Assembly: GCA_033816765.1 (NCBI GenBank)
Contig: CM066292.1
Location: forward strand, 4,712,001 to 4,776,000
Source of the DNA: Nothopassalora personata
Lineage: Eukaryota > Ascomycota > Dothideomycetes > Mycosphaerellales > Mycosphaerellaceae
Direction: 5' to 3'
Length of the DNA stretch: 64,000 bases
Shown here: positions 21,790-32,500 of the stretch, in pieces
Numbering within the stretch: position 1 is the first letter of the stretch
Layout: each line of letters starts with the position of its first letter
Translations under genes and position numbers: made by a program
Notes under the pieces: generated by a model
Told to the model about the DNA's origin: nothing
Seen by the model: the letters and a program-made list of their open reading frames with translations, nothing else
Databases searched by the model: none

Positions 21790-23010
21790 TAGGGCCTAGT
21801 AATAAGCGAGGCGTACAGCCTTAGTCGTAAGGAGGGATGCCCTTCGGGTAGAGGTTAAGGAGAAGGAGATATAGAGGGAGATTGAACAGTTAGAGATCTT
21901 ACGGGACGTAAGCGTGCCGCCGGCGGACCCTTAGGGCGAATCCGGCGGAGAACTATCCCCTACTCCCCCTCCCCCTCCTCCATCTATAGTAACTAACGAT
22001 AATATCGTAGCTCGAGGCGCGGTCGCATCGTATACGACACGTTTACGTCTTAAAGAACCTACGCCTTTTAGAGGGGACTCGATTAAGAAAGCACGGGTAT
22101 TCCTAAGGGAGCTCTCTCTTATCTTTACCCTCTTAGGCGGCACGCATAGGACGAACGAGTTAAAGGTCCTATATAGGGTTATGTACCTAAGCGGAGAGGC
22201 AAGTGAGCGATAGCACGCTAACTATAGCGTCCTTAACCTTAAAGGGTATATATACTAGGACTTTAAGGAGTTCTATCGAGACGTATGCGGTAATCCTATA
22301 AACCGCGTACTTAACGTGATGTTAGAGTATGAGGCGGTGAAACAGAAGGATAACTAGATAGTACGTTAGTTTACGACTAAGCTAGATGTTATAGAGGATT
22401 AGTTAGGGGACTATACGGAGGCGTAACGCGTGCGACATATGCTCGCTAAGCTTACGCCTAGCCTACGGTCCGTAATCGTTAAGTTTTATAACATCCTAAT
22501 AACTAGAGAGGAACTAGTAATCCTAGCTTCGCGTATTGAAAGTACGGAGCGTAGTAGCGGAGGGCACGACCGCGGGTAGCATAGTCGCCGTAGGCGAGAG
22601 ACTAAGGGCGACTAAGGGCGAAGCGATCGTAGCTCGAAGTAGTAGAAGCATAGTTAGGCGTCGCGCGACCCGGGTACGAGTTACTAGCGGGACGCCGGCG
22701 GATCGTCTATAACCTTCGATAGGACTAAAGCGGAGTGCTATAGATGCTATAAGAAGGGTCACATTAAGACGGATTGCCTAAACAGGCACCTATAGAAGGA
22801 CCGTAGCGCGCAAGCGGTTCGTAGGGTAGACGCTACGAAGGCTCTAACTAAGAAGGGTAGCGACTAGGGAAAAGGTAGAGGACTAGAAGTAGGTCGCTCC
22901 TAAGTCCGAGTTTTCCTAAAGTCGACCCCTTAAGGCGAGTAGATACGTGTCTAGCGCGTTACTTACGAGGCGTAGTCGAGACTCGTAAGGGCTTTCGCGA
23001 GGCTACGTTT
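21790..23010 (+). pseudogene. Gypsy-2 gag with CCHC zinc knuckle
   Basis: The plus-strand frame holds a charged N terminus, a proline run (about 21955-21985), a gag core (TPFRGDSIKKARVFLREL, VLYRVMYLSGEASER) and, at 22736-22777, a C-x2-C-x4-H-x4-C knuckle (CYRCYKKGHIKTDC). Stops at TAG/TAA break it in more than a dozen places. The knuckle is intact here, although RIP normally removes Cys codons. The gag and protease frames differ, which suggests a frameshift between gag and pol. Confidence 0.8.
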
Positions 23011-26000
23011 CTCCTAGATAACTATACGGATCTTAGCCTAGTGTCGTATAAGTATATACTCCGACATTAAATGCAACCCATTAATAGGGCAAGGCTACCA
23101 AAGTTAGAGTCGTATGCGTATAACCTAGGGTATTACTACGGCGCCTTTACGGTTCGGCTACGACTCGCTAATAACGCGGGAGTAGAGCGCGTAAGTAACG
23201 CTATCTACTACGCGGTGCCTATAGGTAGGCTATTAGTAATTTTAGGTAGACCCTAGCGGCATCGTAATCGGATAGTAAAGGCCGATAAGGATAACTAGTG
23301 GTACTACGGTATAGAGACGCCTACGGTTTAGTAGCGTAACGCACGCGAGTTCCTTAAGGATCTCGAGAGCTTAAAGTAGGTTTATACGATAAGTGTTCGG
23401 GCTATTACTATAGTAGTACCTAAAGGAGAGGGCCCCTCGTAGCCTAAAGAATTTGTAGACTTCCGAGATGTATACGCACCTAATGAGTAGGCGAAGCGTA
23501 AGATGCCCGACGGGGTTAAGCATGCGATTAATCTCGTTAAAGGAAAGAAACCCCCTTTTAAGCCGCTATACTACTAGTCCTTAACTAAGTTAGAGGCCTT
23601 AAAGGAGTACCTTACGTAAGCAATAGAGAAGGGGTGGATTAGGCGGTCCGTAAGCGAGGCGGGTGCGCCTATCCTGTTCGTGCTAAAGAAGAATAGCACT
23701 CTTAGGCTCTATGTTAATTATAGAGGCCTAAATGAGATTATAGTAAAGAACCGATACCCCCTACCCCTAATTAGCGAGACGCTAGATAGGCTATTAGGTT
23801 CTAGGTTCTTTACTATAATCGATTTAAAGGACGCCTACTATCGTATCCCTATTAAGCGAGGCGATAAGTGGAAGACTGCGTTTCGTACGCGATACGGATA
23901 CTACGAGTACCTAGTGATGCCGTTCGGGTTAACTAACGTACCGGCAACCTTTTAAGGGTATATTAATAAGGCGCTAACCGGCTTAGTTAATAACATTTGC
24001 GTAGTCTACCTAGATGATATCCTCATCTATAGCGAGACGCGTAAGGCACACGTGCGAGCCGTACACGCGGTGCTAGAGAGGCTACGAAAGTTTACCCTAT
24101 TCGTAAACCCTAAGAAGTGTCACTTCTTCTAAGAGAGTATAGAGTTTCTTAGGTTTATCGTAAGCGCCGTAGGCGTGTCGATGGACAGGAGTAGGGTAGC
24201 CGCTATCGAGGAATAGCCTACACCTACGACCTTTTATAAGGTCTAGTTCTTCCTTAGGTTTTATAACTTCTACCGGCGTTTTATAGAAGGATACTTAAGG
24301 GTCTACAAGCCCCTAACGGACCTACTAAAGGGATCTAAGGACGGCAAGAAGCACGGCCCTCTTACGTAGACCTTAAGCGAAGAGTAGGCGTTTCGATAGC
24401 TTAAGGCCGGATTCTTAGGTGCACTAATACTTAGGCACTTCGATCCTACGCTACGTACGCGAGTCGAGACGGATACCTTAGGTTTTGCGATCGTAGGTAT
24501 TATATCCCAATTATTTAGTGCTAAGTGGCATCCTATCGCGTTCTATTCACGTAAGATGATACTAGCTAAGTACAACTACGAGACGCACGATTAGGAGCTA
24601 CTTATAGTAGTTAAGGCTTTTAAGTATTAGAGGCTATACTTAGAGGGCGCTACGTATACGGTGCGAGTGCTAGTCGACTACGCTAACCTATAGGGCTTTA
24701 TAATAGTAAAGCAGCTAAATAGGCGGTAAGCTCGATAGGCTACGTTCCTACAGTCTTTTAATTTTATAGTAGAGCATCGGCCGGGTAAGACTAACCTAGC
24801 CGACGCGCCTTCGAGACGTAGTAACTACGTAGCTATAACGTAACAAACTTCGAACTTACTACCTACCTTACAAAGTAAGCTGTCTTTCTAGAAGGAGTCT
24901 CTAGAAGGGACAAGCGAGCCGACGGTAAAGCGCGTACTTGCTACCTACGAGGCGATGTAGGGCGATATAGGCGCGGCGACGGCAGTGCGGAGAGGTAACC
25001 TTCCTCATTAAGATAAGCCGTCTTTACTAGTAGCAGTGTGCGCTATAGTAATATAGGGTTAAGCTTATAGCTCGACGGGTAAGTTAATCCTACTCTTAAT
25101 AAAGATCGCGCAGTAGTAAGACGACTAGTGTATCGTATGCTTAGCGTAGGCGCTAAGCGCGAGGGACGCTAAGGGATAGTATGTAAAGGATAACCTTATG
25201 TACTACGGAGACGCGATCGTAGTACCTAGGGATTACGCAATTAGGTCGCATCTAATTCGCATGCACTACAACGACGTCCTCGCGGGTTACTTTAGAAGGA
25301 CTAAGACTAAAGAGCTGTTACGACGTAATTATTAGTAGGACTCACTTAGCACGGACGTGAAACAATACGTCCAAGCCTATAGAACCTACTAGGGTTCGAA
25401 GACGAGACGCTATCGACCCTACGGCGAGCTATAACCGCTTCCTAGACCGGAGCGACCGTAGTAGGAAATCACTATAGATTTTATTACGGACCTACCTCTA
25501 AGCACGCGAGCCGGTTGCGTGTATAATACGATCCTAGTAATAGTCGATCGCTACTTAAAAATGAGCTTATACATCCCGACAACGAAGACTTATATAGCCG
25601 TAGAGCTTACGAGGCTCCTACGAGACGAAGTCGTGCGACACTATAGTGTCCCGTTAGGTATAGTAAGCGACCGAGGTCCGGTCTTCACTAGTCAGTTTTA
25701 GAGTAACTTCTACTTCGAGGCGCGTATAAAGCGTAAGCTATCTACGGCCTTTTACCCTTAGACTAACGGCTAAACTAAGAGGGTAAACTAAACCCTCGAA
25801 CAATACCTTCGTTATTACTACAGTAACAATTAAACTAAGTAGGCTAAGTGGCTTGCAGTTGCTAAATTCGTAGCTAATAATAGCATCCACCTAACACTAC
25901 GGATAAGTCCGTTCGAAATAGCGCACGGTTAACGACCTAAGATTACCCCTACACTAACTGGATCTCGAGACGAGACCTGGGGGGGGGCAGTACCAGTAGC

Positions 26001-26527
26001 GGTAATAGCTGCGAGTCGCATACGAAAACTACGCGCTACACTCGAGGAGCGATAGAAGGCTATAGTAGAAAGCTAGGCTCGCTACTATAATAAGACCTAC
26101 TAAGCTAAGACCTACCGCGTAGGTAACTTAGTCCTATTATTAACGAAGAACCTCAAGTTAGCAGTGCTAAAGAAGAAGATAGGTCCGAAGTTTATCGGCC
26201 TATACCGTATTACGGACGCTGTCGGTTCGTAGGCGTACCGCCTAGCGCTACTAGCCGACTTAAGGCTCTATAACGTCTTCTATGTCTCTCTCCTCAAGCC
26301 GTATATCGGTAGCGATAAGGATAGACCCGTACCCCCTCTAGCTAATAAGGACGGAGAGTATAAGGTAGAGGTAGTACTAGATAGGCGTAAGCGTAAGGGT
26401 AAGCTATAGTATCTAGTCTAGTAGAAGGACTAGCTAGAGGAGTATAATAGCTAGGAACCGGCGGAGGGCCTCGCGAATGCGGATCGTATAGTAGCCGACT
26501 ATAAGGCGTTAAGGAGAAGCAAATAAG
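22980..26527 (+). pseudogene. Gypsy-2 pol (protease, RT, RNase H, integrase, chromodomain)
   Basis: Protease is around 22998-23120 (TFLLDN..DLSLVS). Reverse transcriptase spans about 23600-24300, with an open stretch at 23680-23955 ([29 protein letters not shown]) and the catalytic YLDD at about 24007. RNase H is about 24440-24830 and integrase 25150-25960 (TIDFITDLPLS, VDRYLKMS, VSDRGPVFTSQF). The end (about 26350-26505) matches a chromodomain, which places it among chromoviruses. Stops are TAG/TAA from Trp and Gln. A run of nine G at about 25979-25987 may also shift the frame. Confidence 0.85.
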
Positions 26528-26557
26528 ACTAGCACTAGAGCATAAACAAAACTTTTC

Positions 26558-27595
26558 TTAACTATAAATAAAACAAAAGCTAAAGAGTAGCGCGCCTACT
26601 AGGGGCCACGTAGAGTAGTAGTAGGCGAGGAGCCCGCGAGTAGCGTGTAAGGCGAGCGCCTTAGTTGTTGTTACGTAGTAACTTAGGTAAGAATGCCTAG
26701 TCGGCGGCGGTAGTATTAATGTTCTACGCCTATAGGAACTAGGACTACGGTTAGTAGGGTACACGTAGGCGAGGAATATACGACTTACGGCGCGGCCGAG
26801 TTCGAACAGCCCATTAAGGGCGCGGTTCTACTCCTACTAGAGCGCGAGGGCTTCGGCGGCGGGGGCGGCGATAGTAGTAGCGGCGGTAGAAGCACGTATA
26901 CGGGTTTCCCCGGTACGCTTATGCTTATAGGCATTAAATTGCCTAATAGCCTATAGAAAGGGTTAGCCGAAGCATAGGAGACGCACTAGAGCCCCCGTAC
27001 GCGAGTAGTAGTCGACTCGTAGGAGCGAAGTAGCGACTTACCTCCTTAATGTCGTTACCTAGCTAGGTACATAGGCGGATCTGCTCTACTAGCTCCTACT
27101 ACTAGAGGTCTATAGGCGCCTAGCCTATTATAGCCGTAAGGAAGTCGCGCTAGGACCGCGCGGCGCGTAGGCGACTTACTAGCGAGGCGATGGCGTAGCT
27201 AGTGTTAGGCACGTAGCTATGTTTACTACGCCTATAGCGGCTATACTTCTTTAGGAGCTCGCCGGTAGTGACACTATTACAGTCGTCGGCCTCGTCTAGC
27301 AAGTAGTTAGCATACGAATCGTAGGCGACACGCGTAGAGACTTACCCCTAACGAAGTACGGGAGGCACCGCATATATATATTAATTCTCTACGAGAGCTT
27401 AGTAGCTAGCGAGGGCGTTAGTAGCTACGAGGGTGATACTAGTCGCTTGCGACTACTAGGCGTTCTAGGGGCGTCGCGCACTAGAGCCGCCTAGCGGCGC
27501 TCGTCTTCTACGGCGCTAGTAGTGCTGTCGCTACTAGTGCTGCTAGAAGAGGCGGAGCGGCTAGAGAATAGCGGCGAGGAGGGCACGGTAGACAT
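26558..27595 (-). pseudogene. Antisense spliced frame of Gypsy-2
   Basis: It opens with ATG at 27593-27595. Exon 1 is 27346-27595 (250 bases) and the intron is 27296-27345 (50 bases: GTAAGT, TGCTAAC branch, CTTGCTAG). Exon 2 then runs toward about 26558, with stops only at TAG/TAA. Exon and intron lengths equal those of Gypsy-1. The product is Ser-rich, then has scattered cysteines or RIP-changed cysteines, and then a Gln-rich helical part. A separate open stretch at 26558-26764 in another frame ends in a hydrophobic tail (LVGALLFSFCFIYS); it may be a second exon or chance. Confidence 0.6.
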
Positions 27596-27896
27596 AATGA
27601 TAATAATAATGCTAGCGAGGCGCTTACGATAATAGTGCGGTACGGGTACGTAGTAGTAGTGTAGCGAAGGTAATAAGCTAGGGAGCGTACTAAGAAAGGG
27701 CTAGGTTAGGCTAGAGTTTTATGCCCCTAACTAGCTACGTCGGTATAGTAACTAAGCCTTACTCACCTACACCTACATAACGACACGTACGTAACCCGCA
27801 TATAGACCGTATAGCAACTATAGTTCTAGAAGTACATAGGAGCCTCTACGTAGCAACTAGCGAGCTAAGGACAGCTCGCACGGGAGGGGAGGCAAT

Positions 27897-28093
27897 TGTA
27901 AGGGGCAGCCTAGTGGCTAACCCCTACATATAGCCTTACATATAACATACGGTCGCGACCGGCTACTAAGCCGCACGTAACACGCATGAGTACACCTTAC
28001 GACGCGCGATGCGTCTTAAACAAAAGGCAAGAATTAGTTCATCTACGACTAGTAGGTCGTAGGCGTGCTATACATTACGACATCCCCTTAACA
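27897..28093 (+). repeat. Gypsy-2 3' LTR (197 bp)
   Basis: It starts TGTAAGGGGCAGCC and ends CATCCCCTTAACA, then CGTAG. It has the same length as the 5' LTR. Confidence 0.9.
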
Positions 28094-29345
28094 CGTAGCC
28101 CCGGGATATTAAGGACCTTATCGCCCTACAATTACTAGCCTAGTACTTTAAACTACTATAGTTATAGTAACAACTATCTATCGCTTTAGACTATTCGCGA
28201 TTCTAGGATAGGGGACGCTACATTACGTAAACCTATAGTCTAGTATCTAGGTCGTGCCTCTCCGGTTATATAGAGCGTTAATTCTCGCTTAGGTAGAAGG
28301 TACCCGCGTCCGTAACGCGACCGCGCTAGTATACACGTATACTTATTTTAGCTACCTTCTAGATTAGGTTATTATTAATAATAGTCCTAGAGGTAGCCTT
28401 CTTAAGCGTGTTAATCTTAGGCTTAAGGCGCGGCATTTACTTTACATCTAAGCGGTATAGCTAAGGTAAAGTAAGGAGGAAATCTATATATATAGCTTTC
28501 TATCCCTCCTTACTATCTACGATGCTAGTAGCTTTATCGAGGATCCTCTAAAAGTCCCTAAACTTCTTAGGTTACTTTAGGTAAAGCCCGTAAGCCTTAT
28601 AGACCGCTTTCGCAACTGCCTCTAGTAATCCCTAAAAGAGGAGGCGACTCCGGGAGCTATTATCTAAATCCTTAGGTTCAATTAGGTTACTTAAGGATAC
28701 AAATAGGCGGATAAATTCCTTTACATCCTATTCTTCGGGCCTCTTACCTTACTACGCCCTAATAATCTCCTTAAGATATTCCCGACTCCCTAACATCGAG
28801 TAGGCGTTAAACCTTAAGAACTCTAATAAGAACGCCCTCCTAAAACGTGCCTTATTAGTAAGCTACCTAGGTAGTCTTATAACTATACGCCGGATAGCAG
28901 TTTCGTAATTGCGCTTAAACCTACCCTAGAAATTATCCTTCTTAATAGATGCCCGAGGCGGATACTAGTCTATTAGGTTGCTAAACCGCTCCTAGAACTT
29001 AGTAGCATTAGTACCGTTAAAGAACGGATTCTTAGCACCTCCTAGAGGTAGAAAGCGAGGGCTAGCGTTTTCTATTGCTACTACTAATCGTCTAAAGAGG
29101 GCAGTTATAGTATCTATTCTAACTATGCTATTCGTGCCTACACCTATACCTAATTTAGCGGCGTTAGTTCCGCTTCTCCCTTCTTTACTAGATTTAGGTG
29201 TTTCTCCTTCCTCCGATTCCTCTATCCCCTTATAAGGGATAGAGTCCCTATAGACCCCTTTTATTTTCGTAGGGTTTATAGGCTGCTCGTAGCCTCTACC
29301 TATGTCGGTAAAGGTACTAAGTTTTTCTAGTAATGTAGCCGTATC
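28094..29345 (-). pseudogene. Gag-like remnant, right part
   Basis: The minus strand gives a long protein-like frame with only TAG/TAA stops. It has FNGTNATKF near 29010, RFKRNYETAIRRIVIRLPR, RAFLLEFLRFNAYSMLGS and KEFIRLFVSLSNLIEPKDL. The FxGTNxTxF run is typical of fungal LTR-retrotransposon gag proteins. No pol follows it: the other side of Gypsy-2 holds only about 700 more bases before an R347 repeat. It looks like a non-autonomous, gag-only element, which is inference. Confidence 0.55.
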
Positions 29346-29399
29346 TATTATTACGTAGTGCTTGCTTTAGAATGCGCTAATACTAGTTATTACTTAATA

Positions 29400-29538
29400 G
29401 GACCTTATAACCGTAATTGTTACTAAATACCTTAGACCTTAAGTGTTTTCGACCTTAGTCGACCTTAACCGTAAACCTTAACCTTAAGTAATGACCTTAA
29501 CCGTAAACCTTAGACCTTAAACCGTAATTTTAACCTTA
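29400..29538. repeat. Degenerate tandem repeat of GACCTTAACCGTAAACCTTA type
   Basis: Units of CCTTAACCGTAAACCTTA with variants repeat six or more times between the gag-like remnant and the R347 copy. It is probably the leader of the gag-like element. Confidence 0.6.
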
Positions 29539-29604
29539 TAAACTAGATGCTAATACGCTACCGGGTGTACACTTAACAACCCCCCTTATTAACTACTAAA
29601 ATAA

Positions 29605-29951
29605 TGTCTACTAACTACCCTATGTAGGCCTGTCCGAGTTATAGTAGTATAGAGCGGCGCTTATGTAAGTAGGGGTATTCGCCGGTCCCGGGACCGTGAA
29701 ATTAGATTACGTAACAAGTAGCGTAGTAGCTAGATAAAGAAGAGGATTAGCGGACCTAAACCCTTATACCCTCTACTCGAGAGGTATAAATTGAATTGTT
29801 TCCTTAATGCTACGCTTACAATGCTTAACTACGCAGTATATATCTCAATAGCTATACTAGGTTCTACTAGCTTACCTAAATGTCTAATTAAACTAAAATG
29901 AAATTAGGGCAAGTTACACCTAAGGGACCCCCGCTAAACCTAAGGTTAACA
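29605..29951 (+). repeat. R347 repeat, intact copy
   Basis: It starts TGTCTACTAACTACC and ends GGTTAACA, 347 bases, followed by TAACCTATTCGTCGTTAATA as in the 5176 copy. It carries many more C-T changes than that copy. Confidence 0.7.
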
Positions 29952-29972
29952 TAACCTATTCGTCGTTAATAC

Positions 29973-30570
29973 TATAATTAGGGTGTTGATTATTAGCGCC
30001 TTTAAAGGCGTTTTATCGGACACGATAGTCGTAGTACACGTAAGATTACTACGCGGAAGCTTACGAACAAGTAGGAGGCTGTCCTTATTATATCGTACCT
30101 TAAGAGTTATAATAAGATAGGCGTCTCTACGCCTCTTCGACACTTAGAGCAGTCCGCTAATTCGATCCTTAAGCGCTAGTACACTAGCTCCGGATTACTA
30201 CCTATTGTAGGCTCTTACTAGGCGTTACGATAGCTTAATCGACACCCCGAGTAGCGTAAGGTTAAGTAGTAACTACTCGAAGTAGTAAGAGCCGCGGTAT
30301 ATAATCTTAGCGATTTTAAATAGTAGTTAAGAGCCCTTTAGTTAATTTGCTAAGAACATAATATATAGCCCGAGGATATATAGAATATAGATAATACTAG
30401 CTTTTCCATTAGTATAGTAGAGAATTCACACGTCTTAACCTAATATCTAAAGTATTAATAGCTCTATAAAGTAGCGCCTAGAGCCTCTATTTAAAGTAGC
30501 TTAGGTTGCTATAGTTAGGACTCTAAAGTAGTAGCTAAATTGCATAAGTCTATAGTCTAAAGAAACGCTC
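29973..30570. other. RIP-mutated DNA left of Gypsy-4, unidentified
   Basis: This is the remnant of an older element into which Gypsy-4 inserted. A minus-strand open stretch at 29946-30143 is short and not recognised. The matching right flank of the insertion starts at 37787. Confidence 0.4.
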
Positions 30571-30575
30571 GTAAC

Positions 30576-30979
30576 TGTTACGGAATAATTCCTATAGACC
30601 CTAGAATTATAATAACGAGACGAGCACGTAACTTATCCTACCTAAGCGCTTAGACTTAGGGCGATTAGACTACTTATGCTTAGACTAATTAGGCTACTTA
30701 TGCTTAGAATAATTAGACTAATTACCGAGATCTACGAATCTCCTTTGTATTTAGAAACGCTAAGAATCCCTTATAGTTTCGATGCGTTTAACTTACTGTT
30801 TAATATTACTGTTTAGAATACACTATAACCTAACCTCTACCTTACTACTACTTAGTCTTTATAAGACAAGATAGCTATTACTTTATTACTCTCCCTTAAC
30901 TTCCTATCGGCCCGAGAACAAACCCGATTAAGCTTATCTTCTTAACTTATAATATTATTAGGTTATACTAAACCTAATA
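30576..30979 (+). repeat. Gypsy-4 5' LTR (404 bp)
   Basis: It starts TGTTACGGAATAATTCC and contains three ACTTATGCTTAGA-type repeats near 30670-30710. It is nearly identical to 37383-37786. Confidence 0.9.
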
Positions 30980-31019
30980 GCTTTAAACGCCCTCTACGAT
31001 AGGAGACTAATAGAGTAAA

Positions 31020-32500
31020 CGGGGAACACCCGCTCCTAGTAAAGCAAGTAGAGCCCGACGACCTTAGACCGCGAACGATGCTATTAATACCTTAGCTACT
31101 TATATAGGTACCGACACCCTTAAGGTTAGTAAGCTAGAATACTACTATAGCGACCGAGACAAGTTCGACACTTAGGTCTCTTAGATAGATATATACTTCT
31201 TATTTAACTCTATACCTAAGAACCTTAAGCCTATCTTTACTACTACCTTCTTAAGAGGACGAGTATAGCATTAGATTAAACTATTCCTTAGGAAATACCT
31301 AGATAGTAACGGAGAAGATAATGCCGACGGAATCTTTAGGTTATATAACTATCTTAAGCATGCTATAAAGAGCGTCTTTAGTGTCTCTAATAAGATTACT
31401 ACTACCGTTTATATTATTTAGCATTTAACCTAGAAGACATCTACTACCGAATATACTACTAAATTCTAGAAATACGCGCAACTTACCAATTAGGACGATA
31501 AAGCACTTTAAGTTATATACCGAAGAGGACTAAAGGAGCATGTTAAGGACGAGTTAATAAGGGACGGTCGGAAAATCGATAGCTTAGGCGACCTCGTTAG
31601 AGTTACGATTAATCTTAAGGATAAGCTCTACGAGAGAGCTATAGAACGACGATACGACTCTAAGGTATCCGGAAAGGCTAGATATACACTAGGCTACGAC
31701 AACCGTAATAGAGGCTTCTATGATAACTATAATAATAAGCCTAGGGATAAACCGTACTACGGACTATAGCTAATAGAACTCGACGTTACCGAGAAAAGTC
31801 GTAAGATTAGGAACAGCAACGGGAATAGAGCATCCCGGAGTTCGAAAGAAACACGAACTTACTACGGATGTAGTAAACCTAGCTACCTAGTAAGGGACTA
31901 CCGCGGTAAGAATATAGTACGCCGCGAACAGTTTAACATAATGTAACCTCGAACTAGTAAATCTAAGAGTAGCGTTAGATCTCGAGGAGATACCGACTAT
32001 ACTCGGAGAGTAGGGGAGAGAGCTAGTAATAGAAGCACGACGCCTCTCCTAGACCCCTTAGAAGGACGAGGAGGATACTATAGGTAGCAAATGGTAGTTA
32101 TTCTATTTAATGCGAAGAACTAACTACGACAGTTTAATATAATAGTTCGAAGAGTCGACTACGAGATCGAATCCGAATCTCGAAATAGTTATAGAAGCCT
32201 TTATTAGCGATTCTATTACTAAGACTCGTGTTAGGTTTACTACGCCGCGAAATTAGGCGTAGGGTATTAGCCTTAGTAACTAAGAGGAACCCTAGGAGTA
32301 ACGTATAGGCAAAACGCTACGCTCCGAGAAGTAGATATCGACGAATCCTACTTTAACGATAATAGAAGCGATAAAGAAAACCAAGACCTAGGATAGAATA
32401 GATCGTAGTTACCAGAACTATAGAAAGAAAGTTAAGAAACTACCGGGCTAGATACTATCGAGGAAGATTAGGATCCGGAAGAATTAAGCGAAGAAGATTC
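31020..32500 (+). pseudogene. Gypsy-4 gag, RIP-mutated
   Basis: The plus-strand frame shows a gag core (KLEYYYSDRDKFDT, LFNSIPKNLKPIF, RLYNYLKHAIKSVFS) and, at about 31852-31910, a zinc knuckle in which most cysteines have become Tyr (TYYGCSKPSYLVRDYRGKN). TAG/TAA stops are frequent. Confidence 0.75.

Larger units (their letters stand above)
21503..28093 (+). mobile_element. Gypsy-2, complete Ty3/Gypsy retrotransposon with perfect target duplication
   Basis: It is 6591 bases with LTRs of 197 bases at each end (21503-21699, 27897-28093), starting TGTAAGGGG and ending CCTTAACA. The five bases CGTAG are present on both sides (21498-21502, 28094-28098). Gag, zinc knuckle, protease, reverse transcriptase, RNase H, integrase and a C-terminal chromodomain follow in order on the plus strand. 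A 1.3-kb region with an antisense frame lies between pol and the 3' LTR. It is RIP-mutated but keeps more CpA and TpG than its surroundings, so it is younger. Confidence 0.95.

Noticed and set aside
29400..29538. Tandem CCTTAACCGTAAACC units as telomere-like or CRISPR-like array
   Set aside because: Units are contiguous and degenerate with no spacers, and do not match the fungal telomere repeat TTAGGG; they are part of the element leader.
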